Positions 17,500-26,725 of a stretch of 64,000 nucleotides of DNA are shown here, in pieces (positions within the stretch are counted from its first letter, which is position 1; every line of letters begins with the position of its first letter). Origin of the DNA: Neobacillus thermocopriae (GTDB lineage Bacteria; Bacillota; Bacilli; Bacillales; Cytobacillaceae); assembly GCF_010975035.1 (NCBI RefSeq), contig NZ_JAAIUV010000003.1, positions 62,001 to 126,000 of the forward strand, written 5' to 3'. Under the pieces are notes generated by a model that worked only from the letters and a program-made list of their open reading frames with translations, was not told the origin of the DNA and searched no databases. Both the position numbers and the translations under genes were made by a program.

Positions 17500-18234
17500 A
17501 TGGAATTTGTTATTCTTTACTTGATTGGAATCATTGCAACAACGCTTAGGACGCTGGCTGGAGGAGGAGGAATGATTAGTCTCCCAGTTATGTTGCTAAT
17601 GGGAATTCCTGTCCATTCAGCTATTGGCGCCAACAAAGTATCGAATACGATTAGCTCTATTTCAAGCTTTTATCATTTATATAAAAAGAAAGAAGTCTCT
17701 CTTAAAGAATCCTTATGGATGATTCCTGTAAGCCTTGGAGGGGGGATAACAGGAGGTTTTATCGCTTCTAAATTATCTGGGGACAAGATGTATATCCTTG
17801 CGATCTTCTTATTAATTTTTGCTTTCATTACCTCTTTTATGGGAAAAAATCATTTTTCTGGAAACGAGCCATTAAGGATGAATCGTGTCAGCATATCAGG
17901 GCTATTCGGAATTGGAATGTATGACGGCCTATTCGGACTTGGACAAGGGACACTAATGTTCTATTTATTTGATTATATGAATATTGCCTATATTCGTGCT
18001 GTTGCTTTGGTTCGGTTAGCTACCTTTTCAAGTTGCTTTGGTGCAGCAATTACTTATATCATCGCAGGAAAAATTATTTGGCCCGTGACACTAGCTCTTC
18101 TTTTAGGTTCTCTTACTGGTGCTCATATTGGTGTTCGCATTGTGGAAAAATTAAAACCGAAATATGTAAAACCTCTATTAAGGATGTTTACTATTGCCCT
18201 TATAATTCAGATCTTGGCTGAAAGAGTATTTTAA
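17500..18234 (+). CDS. Sulfite exporter TauE/SafE family membrane protein
   Basis: About 244 residues with 7-8 membrane segments in two similar halves. Family features are GGGGGMISLPVMLLMGIPVHSAIGANKVSN near the start and YDGLFGLGQGTLMFYLF in the second half, the repeated GxGxG-type motif of TauE/SafE. The ATG at 17500 follows AAAGGAGGTGG by 5 bases. It diverges from the phoX operon. The substrate is uncertain; members move sulfite, sulfoacetate or other small anions. Confidence 0.85.
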   Translation: MEFVILYLIGIIATTLRTLAGGGGMISLPVMLLMGIPVHSAIGANKVSNTISSISSFYHLYKKKEVSLKESLWMIPVSLGGGITGGFIASKLSGDKMYILAIFLLIFAFITSFMGKNHFSGNEPLRMNRVSISGLFGIGMYDGLFGLGQGTLMFYLFDYMNIAYIRAVALVRLATFSSCFGAAITYIIAGKIIWPVTLALLLGSLTGAHIGVRIVEKLKPKYVKPLLRMFTIALIIQILAERVF

Positions 18235-18266
18235 AGCAAAAGGGTCATTGGCTGGAAGAAAGAATG

Positions 18267-18294
18267 AGCACTCACTTTTTCATTTGTGAGTGCT
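18267..18294. terminator. Hairpin between convergent genes
   Basis: AGCACTCAC (18267-18275) and GTGAGTGCT (18286-18294) form a perfect 9-bp stem with a 10-base loop. There is no good T run on either side, so it may be a weak bidirectional terminator. Confidence 0.5.
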
Positions 18295-18299
18295 TCAAA

Positions 18300-18983
18300 C
18301 TATTGGTAATAGGAGAATTTGGCCTGGATAGTTGCCGTAATTTTTCTTTTGCCAGGCTGGATGGGGGGAATGGCTTCACTTTTGGCGTACAGAGAGGTTT
18401 GAAAAGGTACGATTGGTGGAGTTTGGTTGATTTCCTGAATCCAAATTGGAATCTTATTTAATTTTACTCCCATCGCTTTTATTAATTCTGTTGCTTTCAA
18501 TTGAGCATCCTTTAAGGCAAGTGCTAATGCTTGATTGTAATAGACTTGTGGATTTTTTAGGTTGAAATCAATATTAGAAACGGTATTTGCCCCATTATTA
18601 ACGGCCGTATCGACGATCAGTCCTGTGCGATCGACTGCATGATTGGTGACTTCTAACATATGGGTTACTCTATACCCACGTAGAGTTTGTTTCCCGTCTT
18701 CATAATCATAGACCATTTCGATTCGGTAATCTGCTGTTTTAATATCTTCGTTAGGAATCCCAATGTTTGTTAACGCCTGGATGACTTTAGTTGTCTTTTC
18801 ATTATTTTCTTTCTGGGCATCGGATAAATTTATCCCTTCTGAAATGACCCCTAAGGTAATAGTAGACATGTCGGGTGATGCATATACAGATCCTTCGCCT
18901 ATTACTTTTAAAATATGAAAGTGATTTCGCAAATTGGAACTCCATTCTGTCTGTGTACGTCCCCATGGTTGTGGAAAATACAT
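18300..18983 (-). CDS. SIMPL domain-containing protein (DUF541)
   Basis: A 227-residue protein with the SIMPL pattern: VIGEGSVYASPDMSTITLGVISEG at the start of the domain, IPNEDIKTADYRIEMVYDYEDGKQTLRGYRVTHMLEV in the middle, and the NGANTVSNIDFNLKNPQVYYNQALALALKDAQLKATELIKAMG helix region. There is no signal peptide, unlike many members. GGAGGAGG precedes the ATG. Function is unknown; the family is linked to kinase-interacting and membrane-stress proteins in other organisms. Confidence 0.8.
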   Translation of the reverse strand: MYFPQPWGRTQTEWSSNLRNHFHILKVIGEGSVYASPDMSTITLGVISEGINLSDAQKENNEKTTKVIQALTNIGIPNEDIKTADYRIEMVYDYEDGKQTLRGYRVTHMLEVTNHAVDRTGLIVDTAVNNGANTVSNIDFNLKNPQVYYNQALALALKDAQLKATELIKAMGVKLNKIPIWIQEINQTPPIVPFQTSLYAKSEAIPPIQPGKRKITATIQAKFSYYQ

Positions 18984-19163
18984 TGAAATACTCCTCCTCC
19001 CATACGAATATCTCTCGACTTATTGTATGACGGAGTCATTTGATGATTCCTTCTGCCCAAAAATAAACAAGATCAAATGACAAAATGGTAAAGGAAGACT
19101 ATCTGTACTAAACAGAAATGACAACCCATATATTTTAATAAAACGTATAAGGGAGGGGATTGT

Positions 19164-20894
19164 TTGGAGTTTCATCAAATGTATGACCCGATGGGAAATA
19201 CGTTTCTTTCTACACTGTTAGCAGCTGTGCCCATTTTGACATTGTTGTATTTTCTTGCAGTCCACCCACATAAAGATAAACTAGGAAGAAGGCACCATGG
19301 AATTGCTGCACCGAAAGCTGCTTTTATAGCAGCGATCGTCACCATTTTGATGGCGATATGGCTTGTCGACATGCCTGTGTCTTCGACATTGGCGGCATTT
19401 GGTTATGGATCTTTATTTGGCCTCATGCCGATCGGATGGATTATTGTTGCAGCGATGTTTTTGTATACGATTACATTAGTGACAGGTCAATTTGATATTG
19501 TCAAATCATCGGTTGTTTCTTTATCATCTGATAGGCGTATTCAAACGCTGCTTATTGCTTTTTCTTTCGGGGCATTTATTGAAGGGGCAGCTGGCTTTGG
19601 GACTCCGGTTGCGATTGCTGGGGCACTGATGGTTGGTTTGGGCTTTCGACCAATGGTGGCAGCTGTTTTGTGTTTGATTGCTAATACGGCACCTGTTGCT
19701 TTTGGTGCGGTGGGAACACCAATTATTACTTTAGCCAATGTAACGGGACTGCCTGAATCTGCTTTATCTGCAATGGCAGGCCGTCAGCTTCCATTCTTCT
19801 CCATTATTGTCCCATTTTGGTTGATTGCGACCATGGTTTTTATGCATAAAGGAAAATGGAAGCAAGTCATAGAAGTTTGGCCAGCTATTGTTGTAACAGG
19901 TGTTAGTTTTGCCCTTACCCAATTTGCTGTTTCTAACTATATTGGTCCGATGCTTGTAGATATTGTGGCCGGTATTGTCTCCATGCTTGCATTAATTTTA
20001 CTTCTTAAAGTTTGGCAGCCAAAGAATAAGTTTTATCTTCCTGGTGAGGAAGAAGAAATGAAAACACTGGAAGTACAGGAATCCCAATATAGTCGTGGCC
20101 AAGTAGCTAAGGCTTGGACGCCTTGGGCATTTCTTACATTATTCGTATTTTTGTGGGGATTGCCTCAATGGAAAACCTTCTTAAATTCATTAAACTTCTT
20201 TGGTCTTAAGTCCATCTATAATATTTCTGTCCCTTATTTAGACCAGTTAGTTTTCCGTGGTCCTCCCCTTGCAAAAGAATCGGCTCCCGAAGCTGCGGTA
20301 TATGCTTTGAATTGGTTATCTGCAGCAGGAACAGGTGTTTTTTTTGCTGCCATTTTAAGTGGTTTGTTCCTCCGATTAAGTAAAGAACAGTGGAAATTAT
20401 CGGTTGTACGTACGGCACAAAGAATGAAAACTCCTTTAATTACCATTGCATTGGTTTTAGGCTTAGGGTATACGACCCGCTATTCCGGATTAGATGCGAT
20501 ACTAGGTCTTGCATTCACAAAAACGGGTGATCTTTATCCGTTCTTTGCCGCTATGTTAGGTTGGCTTGGCGTCTTTTTGACAGGCAGTGATACTTCATCG
20601 AATGCCTTATTTGGAAATATGCAGCGAATTACAGCTGATCAATTGGGGCTAGATCCCGTCCTGATTGCTGCTTCCAATTCAACGGGTGGGGTTATGGGTA
20701 AAATGATTGATGCTCAAAGCATCGTTGTAGCGACTGCTGCCTGTTACGAGGATCGAAATGAAGGGGCTAATGCAGTTGGACCTATATTCCGAGCTGTCTT
20801 TTTCCATAGTATTGCTTTAGCGGTTTTAATGGGAATCTTAGTCATGCTACAAGCCTATGTGTTCCCTTGGATGATCCCAACTTATACCTTATAA
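19164..20894 (+). CDS. lctP: L-lactate permease
   Basis: A 576-residue protein with about 13-14 membrane segments. LctP hallmarks are FSFGAFIEGAAGFGTPVAIAGALMVGLGF, NTAPVAFGAVGTPIITLANVTGL and near the end FLTGSDTSSNALFG, then STGGVMGKMIDAQSIVVA. It is expected to take up or exchange L-lactate (or glycolate) with protons. The TTG at 19164 is preferred because GGGAGGGG (19151-19158) lies 5 bases upstream; the ATG at 19179 would be 20 bases from it. It is a single gene with its own terminator. Confidence 0.9.
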   Translation: MEFHQMYDPMGNTFLSTLLAAVPILTLLYFLAVHPHKDKLGRRHHGIAAPKAAFIAAIVTILMAIWLVDMPVSSTLAAFGYGSLFGLMPIGWIIVAAMFLYTITLVTGQFDIVKSSVVSLSSDRRIQTLLIAFSFGAFIEGAAGFGTPVAIAGALMVGLGFRPMVAAVLCLIANTAPVAFGAVGTPIITLANVTGLPESALSAMAGRQLPFFSIIVPFWLIATMVFMHKGKWKQVIEVWPAIVVTGVSFALTQFAVSNYIGPMLVDIVAGIVSMLALILLLKVWQPKNKFYLPGEEEEMKTLEVQESQYSRGQVAKAWTPWAFLTLFVFLWGLPQWKTFLNSLNFFGLKSIYNISVPYLDQLVFRGPPLAKESAPEAAVYALNWLSAAGTGVFFAAILSGLFLRLSKEQWKLSVVRTAQRMKTPLITIALVLGLGYTTRYSGLDAILGLAFTKTGDLYPFFAAMLGWLGVFLTGSDTSSNALFGNMQRITADQLGLDPVLIAASNSTGGVMGKMIDAQSIVVATAACYEDRNEGANAVGPIFRAVFFHSIALAVLMGILVMLQAYVFPWMIPTYTL

Positions 20895-20896
20895 GC

Positions 20897-20932
20897 AAAA
20901 AAAGAGAGGGGAATTACTCCCCTCTTTTTTTA
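20897..20932. terminator. Bidirectional terminator between lactate permease and BCCT genes
   Basis: GAGAGGGG pairs with CCCCTC around a short loop, flanked by A7 on the left and T7 on the right, so it can stop transcription from both convergent genes. Confidence 0.8.
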
Positions 20933-20958
20933 TAACGATGAATTTGATTCCTTCTCTT

Positions 20959-22473
20959 TTATGCATGTTGCCGAGTTCTTTTACTGCTACGTTGTACTTC
21001 GGCTTCCTTTTTTAATCCTTTCAATAAGGAGTAGCACATGATCACCATAATAATGGCAAAGGGAAGAGCAGCAGCGATGGAAGCTGTTTGCAATACATTC
21101 AAACCGCCTGCTAAAAGCAATACAGCTGCTACAGCGGATTGGATAACCCCCCATGTCATTTTGATTTTATTAGAGGGATTTAATGTTCCGCCTTCACTAA
21201 GCATGCCTAATACAAACGTAGCTGTATCGGCAACCGTTATATAATAGATAGCTATGACAGCAAATCCAAAAATACTTAATACGGAACTAAATGGAAGATG
21301 ATCAAAGAATGTAAAGATAGATAAGGATATATTTTTCGTAATAAATTCTGCCAAATCTGAGTTTCCTGGTTCTTGAACCATTTTTAACGCCGATCCACCA
21401 AATATCGACATCCAAAGACAGGTTCCTAGTGTAGGAGCAATTAGCACCCCAATGACAAATTCCCTGATGGTTCGTCCTTTAGAAACCCGTGCAATAAACA
21501 TTCCGACAAATGGAGCCCAGGCGATCCACCATGCCCAGTAAAATAATGTCCATGATGCAATCCATTCTCCTTCACCGAAAGGTTTCAGACGTAGACTCAT
21601 ATGTATAAAGTCATTAATATAGAGTCCTGTTGTATTAAAGAAGACTTTAATCATCGTTAAGGTTGGTCCAACAATTAAAATCAGAAGCATGATGGCGAAA
21701 GAAAAAATCATGGCGGCATTCGATAAGTATTGGATTCCTTTTTCTAGTCCTGTGTTAACAGAGATCATGAAAAGAACCGTACCGACGATAATGACGATAA
21801 GTTGGATCCATAACACATTTGGAACCCCAAATAAATCATGCATACCGGCCGTTACTTGCATGGCACCAAGTCCTAAAGAGGTGGCAATACCAAATACCGT
21901 AGCGAAGATGGACAGTATATCAATGGTTTTTCCTATTGGCCCGTAGATTCTATCTCCCAATATCGGATAGAAGGCCGAACTGATAGATGCTGGAAGCTTT
22001 TTGTTATATTGAAAAAAGGCAAGGGCTAACCCGATTACAGTGTATATGGCCCATGGATGTAGTCCCCAATGAAAAAAGGTATATTTCATCGCTGTATTGG
22101 CAGCCTCAATCGTATAACCTTCTCCATAAGGAGGCTTGGTGTAATGGGTGACTGGCTCGGCAACACTCCAGTATACAATCCCGATTCCCATACCAGCACC
22201 GAACAACATGGCTAGCCAAGATCCCGTGTTGAAATCAGGCCGGTCCGTTTTTTTTCCGAGACGAATATCACCATATTTCGAAAAAAGTAAATAAACCGAG
22301 AAAATGACAAAGAAAAAGGTAGCTCCTACATATACCCATCCGAGGTAGTCTATGGAACCTTGATAGATGGTATCTGTCACTTTTGCCAGATTATCTGTAA
22401 AAAAAACTCCCCAAATGATAAAAATGAGAGTTAGTATGATTGATGTAATAAAGACTGTGTTTTTTCTATCCAT
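20959..22473 (-). CDS. BCCT-family transporter (glycine betaine/choline type)
   Basis: About 504 residues with 12 membrane segments. Family signatures include GAGMGIGIVYWSVAEPVTHY and the tryptophan-rich WTLFYWAWWIAWAPFVGMFIARVSKGRTIREF, which contains the substrate-binding aromatic box of betaine carriers. I take the ATG at 22473 (protein MDRKNTVF), with GAGGAGG upstream. Length and ends fit OpuD-type Na+/betaine importers used in osmoprotection, but carnitine or choline cannot be excluded. It follows the unknown gene at 22527-23198 on the same strand, 53 bases apart. Confidence 0.88.
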   Translation of the reverse strand: MDRKNTVFITSIILTLIFIIWGVFFTDNLAKVTDTIYQGSIDYLGWVYVGATFFFVIFSVYLLFSKYGDIRLGKKTDRPDFNTGSWLAMLFGAGMGIGIVYWSVAEPVTHYTKPPYGEGYTIEAANTAMKYTFFHWGLHPWAIYTVIGLALAFFQYNKKLPASISSAFYPILGDRIYGPIGKTIDILSIFATVFGIATSLGLGAMQVTAGMHDLFGVPNVLWIQLIVIIVGTVLFMISVNTGLEKGIQYLSNAAMIFSFAIMLLILIVGPTLTMIKVFFNTTGLYINDFIHMSLRLKPFGEGEWIASWTLFYWAWWIAWAPFVGMFIARVSKGRTIREFVIGVLIAPTLGTCLWMSIFGGSALKMVQEPGNSDLAEFITKNISLSIFTFFDHLPFSSVLSIFGFAVIAIYYITVADTATFVLGMLSEGGTLNPSNKIKMTWGVIQSAVAAVLLLAGGLNVLQTASIAAALPFAIIMVIMCYSLLKGLKKEAEVQRSSKRTRQHA

Positions 22474-22526
22474 AAAAACCTCCTCGTATAGTGGAAGACA
22501 AATGATCTTGTGAATAGGGTGAAAGA

Positions 22527-23198
22527 TCATTTATCAAGTAGATTGTATAGAAATTCCCATTTATCGGGGTTCATCAATTCTTCCTGAGATACCTCTAAAC
22601 CGCCTCCAAGGTAGACGGTTTGTCCCTTGATGGCCACTACCATTGCTTCAAATAGTTCATCTTGATCCTTTTTTAAATAAATGTCGCCTATCGATGGCAG
22701 TAGTCCGTTTATTGGATGAGGTAATTGGTCCAGATCCGTATCTTGCATGTTTTCTGCGGCAGCTCGTTCAATATCTTGATATTCAATAGGGTTGCTATCA
22801 CTGGCCCGGCCTGGAACCATTAGCAAATACTCATTATGTTTAATCCCTTGAGAATTACTCGTAATAACCCCTTTTTTATCTGCTGTTTCCACTACTTCAA
22901 TTTCATTTAATGAATACGTATCCAGGGAATCAGGCATGGGATTGTGTATTAAGATAAAATCACCTGGTTCAGCCTGCCGATCGTTTCTGAGTGTGTATAC
23001 CCTATGATTAAAAATAAAACTGTCTCGTTCTTTTGGTTTATATTTTTCTACACTTGCCGCTGTCGTTAAATGCTGGGTTAAATCCCTCAGCCTGATAAGA
23101 TGAACGGATTGTTTAAACATTGGTTTGACTCCATAGACTCTATGTAACTCATTGTTGTAATAAACAAATTGCCCTTTTCTTACTTGATATAGTTTCAC
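22527..23198 (-). CDS. Conserved-looking hypothetical protein upstream of BCCT transporter
   Basis: About 223 residues, soluble, rich in predicted beta strands, with no signal peptide or membrane segment. I chose the GTG at 23198 because AAAGGAG lies 8 bases upstream; the longer frame to 23288 runs through this ribosome site. The N-terminal ~65 residues (VKLYQVRKGQFVYYNNELHRVYGV) look like a small barrel that recurs weakly near the C-terminus (SIGDIYLKKDQDELFEAMVVAIKGQTVYLGG). I do not recognise the family. Being upstream of the BCCT gene on the same strand, it may be co-expressed with it and play a part in osmotic response (inference). Confidence 0.65.
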   Translation of the reverse strand: MKLYQVRKGQFVYYNNELHRVYGVKPMFKQSVHLIRLRDLTQHLTTAASVEKYKPKERDSFIFNHRVYTLRNDRQAEPGDFILIHNPMPDSLDTYSLNEIEVVETADKKGVITSNSQGIKHNEYLLMVPGRASDSNPIEYQDIERAAAENMQDTDLDQLPHPINGLLPSIGDIYLKKDQDELFEAMVVAIKGQTVYLGGGLEVSQEELMNPDKWEFLYNLLDK

Positions 23199-23495
23199 AA
23201 ATACATCTCCTTTCTCGCATAGGCAAATAGGATATGGAATCATAGAAAACCGATTATTCATTAGAATGCCTTTTTTGGAAAAAAACATGAAGGAGAATGG
23301 AAGAACACCGAGTTGTTTAATAAAAAGTTATGCAACTGCTGCAGAATCCACGAGTTGTCTAGTATTATGCGGACGTTTAAAGGGAATTCATACACTACTA
23401 TGTCATAAATAGTGAAATAGGTCAAAAATTGTCGGGAAATAATCGAGGGGTGGGGAAATGGAATAGTAATTTAATTCCATTTCTCCGCAGTGAAT

Positions 23496-24239
23496 TTAGT
23501 TGTCAGAAGTTTTCATTGATGCTAATATTTCATCTATTTTTTTGGCTACAAGTGGATAGAAATGGGTCTTTGCCGCGGTTGTGGAATTGCCACCAAAGAA
23601 GGCCGTTCCGGGGCAAGATTTCACATTGTAGTCTGGAGCATTATCAAGCACACGTTCACCTGTTCTCAAATCCCACCAGTGATGATAAGTGATAGTATCA
23701 ATAGAGGGAACCAGCCCGAATTTGATACAAAGCAAGGCAGTGAGATAAACAATGGTTTCTCTTTGTTCCGCAGTCATGACATCGTGGCCGGCATCAAAGT
23801 TTCCAAGGTTCTCAATGGTTAATCCTGTTGCGTTTGCTTTAGGACCGATCGTTCCTTCAGGAGCCACATCAAATGGTCGTGAAACAGCAATTTTTCCATC
23901 TGGGAAGGTGGTGATGTTTTGGGCAATATTACTCCATCCCATTTTTGTCATATGGTAATTCCTCATACTCTCCAGCAACTGAAAATGATTGGAACCATGA
24001 AAGTGTTTATAAGAGGGCGCCCATGTATGGTGCTGTTGTATGATATTGATTTTTCGCTTAAATGTTTGATTGAACAGCCAGTTTCTAAATTCCTCCCGGG
24101 TCATAAGTATATGCTGCCCTGAAGTGACACCATATTTTTGGGTTGATACAGGTTTGTCATTTGTATTAGCGGAAATGGGACAAACAAGGAGAGATAGGCT
24201 TAAGAACATAACAGATATCATTGCTATTGATTTCTTCAA
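23496..24239 (-). CDS. Secreted N-acetylmuramoyl-L-alanine amidase (Amidase_2)
   Basis: A 247-residue protein with a signal peptide of about 24 residues (cleavage after PISA). The mature part has the Amidase_2 layout: the first zinc histidine in QQHHTWAPS, GWSNIAQNITTFPDGKIAVSRP, TGLTIENLGNFD, YHHWWDLRTGERVLD and the final SCPGTAFFGG, which supplies the remaining metal and catalytic residues. It cleaves the amide bond between muramic acid and the stem peptide. The start is TTG with GGAAAGG upstream. There are no cell-wall-binding repeats, so targeting must rely on the catalytic domain. It stands alone. Confidence 0.85.
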   Translation of the reverse strand: MKKSIAMISVMFLSLSLLVCPISANTNDKPVSTQKYGVTSGQHILMTREEFRNWLFNQTFKRKINIIQQHHTWAPSYKHFHGSNHFQLLESMRNYHMTKMGWSNIAQNITTFPDGKIAVSRPFDVAPEGTIGPKANATGLTIENLGNFDAGHDVMTAEQRETIVYLTALLCIKFGLVPSIDTITYHHWWDLRTGERVLDNAPDYNVKSCPGTAFFGGNSTTAAKTHFYPLVAKKIDEILASMKTSDN

Positions 24240-24561
24240 TTTGATTTATCCTTTCCAGATCATTGATTTCTACTACTAGTTTGCAGAAGTGTTATTGAAA
24301 TATTCCGAGTAGTTCACTTCAATGGGTTCTTGAAAATATGGTTGATACATGCAGTCTGATAGGGAGGGAAAATGATGTATTTATTTAATAAATTTCATTT
24401 CTTTCACAACAATAAGTGAAAACTATTATTTTCGTTTGCAATGATGGTCTTTTAGCCCTCCTATTCATATTTTACATTTATCTTTAATTGATATATTTTT
24501 AATATGAGATAAATGTGTGTGTTAACAAGAAACGGGTTATTAATTTGGGGAGGAAACAGTG
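24240..24561. other. AT-rich gap of ~320 bases, no gene seen
   Basis: This lies between divergent genes and must hold both promoters. I see no strong -35/-10 pair that I would defend and no open frame with a ribosome site. Confidence 0.4.
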
Positions 24562-25626
24562 ATGAATTATGCACAATCCGGCATGGAAATTGGTATCTAT
24601 ACGTTAGGGGACTTGGTTCCGGAGCCTGATACAGGAAAAACTATTCCTGCGGGACAGCGGTTAAAGGAAATAGTGGAAGCAGCAAAATTAGCGGATGAAG
24701 CAGGTTTGGATGTATTTGGTGTTGGTGAACATCATCGGTTGGACTATGTCGCATCGACTCCTCCCGTCATTTTGGCAGCAGCCTCGCAAGTAACGAAACG
24801 AGTGAAATTGGTAAGTACAACGACCGTATTGGGCACCGTTGATCCTGTCCGCCTTTTTGAAGATTTTGCAACGTTAGATTTATTATCTGATGGACGTGCT
24901 GAAGTCATTGCTGGTCGCGGAGCTTTTGTCGAGTCTTTTTCTTTGTTCGGCTATAATTTGGATGATTATGATGGATTATTTGATGAAAATATCGATTTAT
25001 TTTTAAAATTAAATGCCCAAAAAAGAGTGACTTGGAGCGGACGCTTTCGATCTCCGTTAAAGGATGCGGAAATTGCCCCAAGGCCTGCTCAAAAAGAGAT
25101 TCCTTTTTGGGTTGGAGTTGGTGGTTCTCCGGAAAGTGCAGAACGCGCCGGCAAATATGGGGTTGGTTTAACCATGGCGATTCTTGGTGGTGCGCCAGAA
25201 AGATTTACATCACTTGTCGAGCGATACCGACAATCCGCAGCAGAAGCAGGGCATCCAATTAGTAATTTAAAAGTGGCAGTAACTGGCCATGCCTATATAT
25301 CTAGTACAAATGAGCAGGCGAAGGACGAGTATTATCCTTATTATGCAAACTATCGGCAATTCTTTAATCGAGAACACTCTGTAGCGCAAATGTCCAGGTC
25401 CGAATTTGAGCAGCTTGCTGGTCCGGATACAGCACTGTTTGTAGGTAGCTCCCAGCAGATTATCGAAAAAATTCTTTATCAATATGAACTATTCGGTCAT
25501 CAAAGGTTTCTCGCTCAATTGGATATTGGGGGAATGCCATTTAAAAAAGTCGCTGAGAATATTGAGCGTCTAGCGGTGGAGGTTGCGCCTGTGGTACGGC
25601 GTGAAACTAGAAAGCTCAAAAAGTAG
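24562..25626 (+). CDS. LLM-class flavin-dependent oxidoreductase (luciferase-like)
   Basis: About 354 residues of the bacterial-luciferase-like TIM barrel. Features are IYTLGDLVPEPDTGK at the start, AKLADEAGLDVFGVGEHHR, RVKLVSTTTVLGTVDPVRLFEDFATLDLLSDGRAEVIAGRGAF (flavin-phosphate region), and IPFWVGVGGSPESAERAGKYG. It would use FMNH2 from a partner reductase to oxygenate a small substrate; the substrate is unknown. The ATG at 24562 has GGGGAGG 8 bases upstream. It is a single gene with its own terminator. Confidence 0.85.
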   Translation: MNYAQSGMEIGIYTLGDLVPEPDTGKTIPAGQRLKEIVEAAKLADEAGLDVFGVGEHHRLDYVASTPPVILAAASQVTKRVKLVSTTTVLGTVDPVRLFEDFATLDLLSDGRAEVIAGRGAFVESFSLFGYNLDDYDGLFDENIDLFLKLNAQKRVTWSGRFRSPLKDAEIAPRPAQKEIPFWVGVGGSPESAERAGKYGVGLTMAILGGAPERFTSLVERYRQSAAEAGHPISNLKVAVTGHAYISSTNEQAKDEYYPYYANYRQFFNREHSVAQMSRSEFEQLAGPDTALFVGSSQQIIEKILYQYELFGHQRFLAQLDIGGMPFKKVAENIERLAVEVAPVVRRETRKLKK

Positions 25627-25677
25627 TTTCGTTCATTCATCATTATATAATCTTTGTATCAACGCTAAGAGGTAGGT

Positions 25678-25724
25678 ACCGGTTATCACGGATATACGGA
25701 GTGTACTGTGTAACCGGTTTTTTT
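25678..25724 (+). terminator. Terminator after the LLM oxidoreductase gene
   Basis: ACCGGTTA (25678-25685) pairs with TAACCGGT (25711-25718), with CAC/GTG extending the stem, followed by seven T's. Confidence 0.7.
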
Positions 25725-25760
25725 AGTGGAAAGAAAATGGTTATGTTGAGGCCAAAAGGA

Positions 25761-25810
25761 TTGACAGTAATTAACATTAATATTATCATTATTGATAATG
25801 ATAATATTAA
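25761..25810 (+). promoter_or_regulatory. Promoter with 34-bp Fur-like palindrome
   Basis: TTGACA (25761-25766) and TATCAT (25784-25789) are a -35/-10 pair with 17-base spacing. Overlapping the -10 is a palindrome at 25777-25810: two perfect 16-bp arms around a 2-base centre. It is built from repeated GATAAT hexamers and their complement (ATTATC-ATTATT-GATAAT-GATAAT), the unit of Fur/PerR-family sites. Fur repression of the following gene is the simplest reading. Confidence 0.65.
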
Positions 25811-25836
25811 AGGAGAGGGAAAAGGGGGAAATTCCA

Positions 25837-26622
25837 ATGGTAAGCTCGGCTACACTGGCATCGATGGTGATTATGATTGTTTTTTCTATTGTTTTATTTA
25901 TCGGATTAATTTGGTTTTATAGAAAAAGAACGGGGATAGCGATGAAACCGATCATTGTTGGGGCAGTGGGGTTTTTTGTCTTTACGCAAATATTAGAAAA
26001 GGTGTTGCACGTGGTCGTTATAACCAATTTCCCAAATTATGCCGAACATCCATGGGCATTTGGGACGTATGGGGCATTAGCCGCTGGTGTATTTGAAGAG
26101 CTAGGCAGGTTCCTGTTGTTTGTTTGGCTTTTAAAAAGATACCGCGACTATAAAAGCGGTATTTCCTTTGGTATCGGCTGGGGTGGTATTGAAGCCATTC
26201 TCCTTTCATTGATCATAGCCGGGCAAAGGATGGTATTGGCACTTTTGTTAAATGCAGGAGCATTGGAGGCGGCATTGGGAGCGCAATTTCCTGCCGACCA
26301 ACTGGCAGTCCTTAAGGACGAGCTTGTAAGTAAAGGGGCATCTTTTTATTTACTGGGCAGCTTGGAACGATTCTTTGCCGTATTCATCCAAATAGCATTA
26401 AGTTTACTCGTATTAATTGGTGTAGTAAAGAAGAGATTTTCTTTGTTAGTGTTAGCTATTTTCATTCATGCAGCAATTGATTTCCCAGCCGTATTTTTTC
26501 AAACCGGCCATATAAAACAACTTTGGATCATTGAAGTTTATGTAGCCATTATTGGGATCTTATCCTTTTTCTTTATTAAAAAGGCAAGAACCTTCCTGCC
26601 AGATATTCCATCAAAATCGTAG
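25837..26622 (+). CDS. YhfC-family integral membrane protein (putative intramembrane metalloprotease)
   Basis: A 261-residue protein with about 7 membrane segments. Candidate metal-binding or catalytic residues are the EE pair in GVFEELGRFLLF, E in GWGGIEAILLS and H in IFIHAAIDFPAVFF, the pattern of the YhfC family, which is distantly related to CAAX-type intramembrane proteases. The ATG at 25837 follows AAGGGGGAA; the frame from 25792 would start inside the operator. It stands alone under a Fur-like palindrome, which suggests an iron-linked role that is not described for this family as far as I know. Confidence 0.78.
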   Translation: MVSSATLASMVIMIVFSIVLFIGLIWFYRKRTGIAMKPIIVGAVGFFVFTQILEKVLHVVVITNFPNYAEHPWAFGTYGALAAGVFEELGRFLLFVWLLKRYRDYKSGISFGIGWGGIEAILLSLIIAGQRMVLALLLNAGALEAALGAQFPADQLAVLKDELVSKGASFYLLGSLERFFAVFIQIALSLLVLIGVVKKRFSLLVLAIFIHAAIDFPAVFFQTGHIKQLWIIEVYVAIIGILSFFFIKKARTFLPDIPSKS

Positions 26623-26725
26623 AATGCTTTAGGAAAAATAAGCATTTAATAGGTAAAAAAGTCGGCAAAATGAAAGTCCTTCTATTAAAATAAAAGTATT
26701 ATTAAATGTGTTAGGAGGAGCTGAC

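Noticed and set aside
25643..25837. Minus-strand open frame before the YhfC gene
   Set aside because: It runs through a terminator and the palindromic promoter; composition is non-coding.
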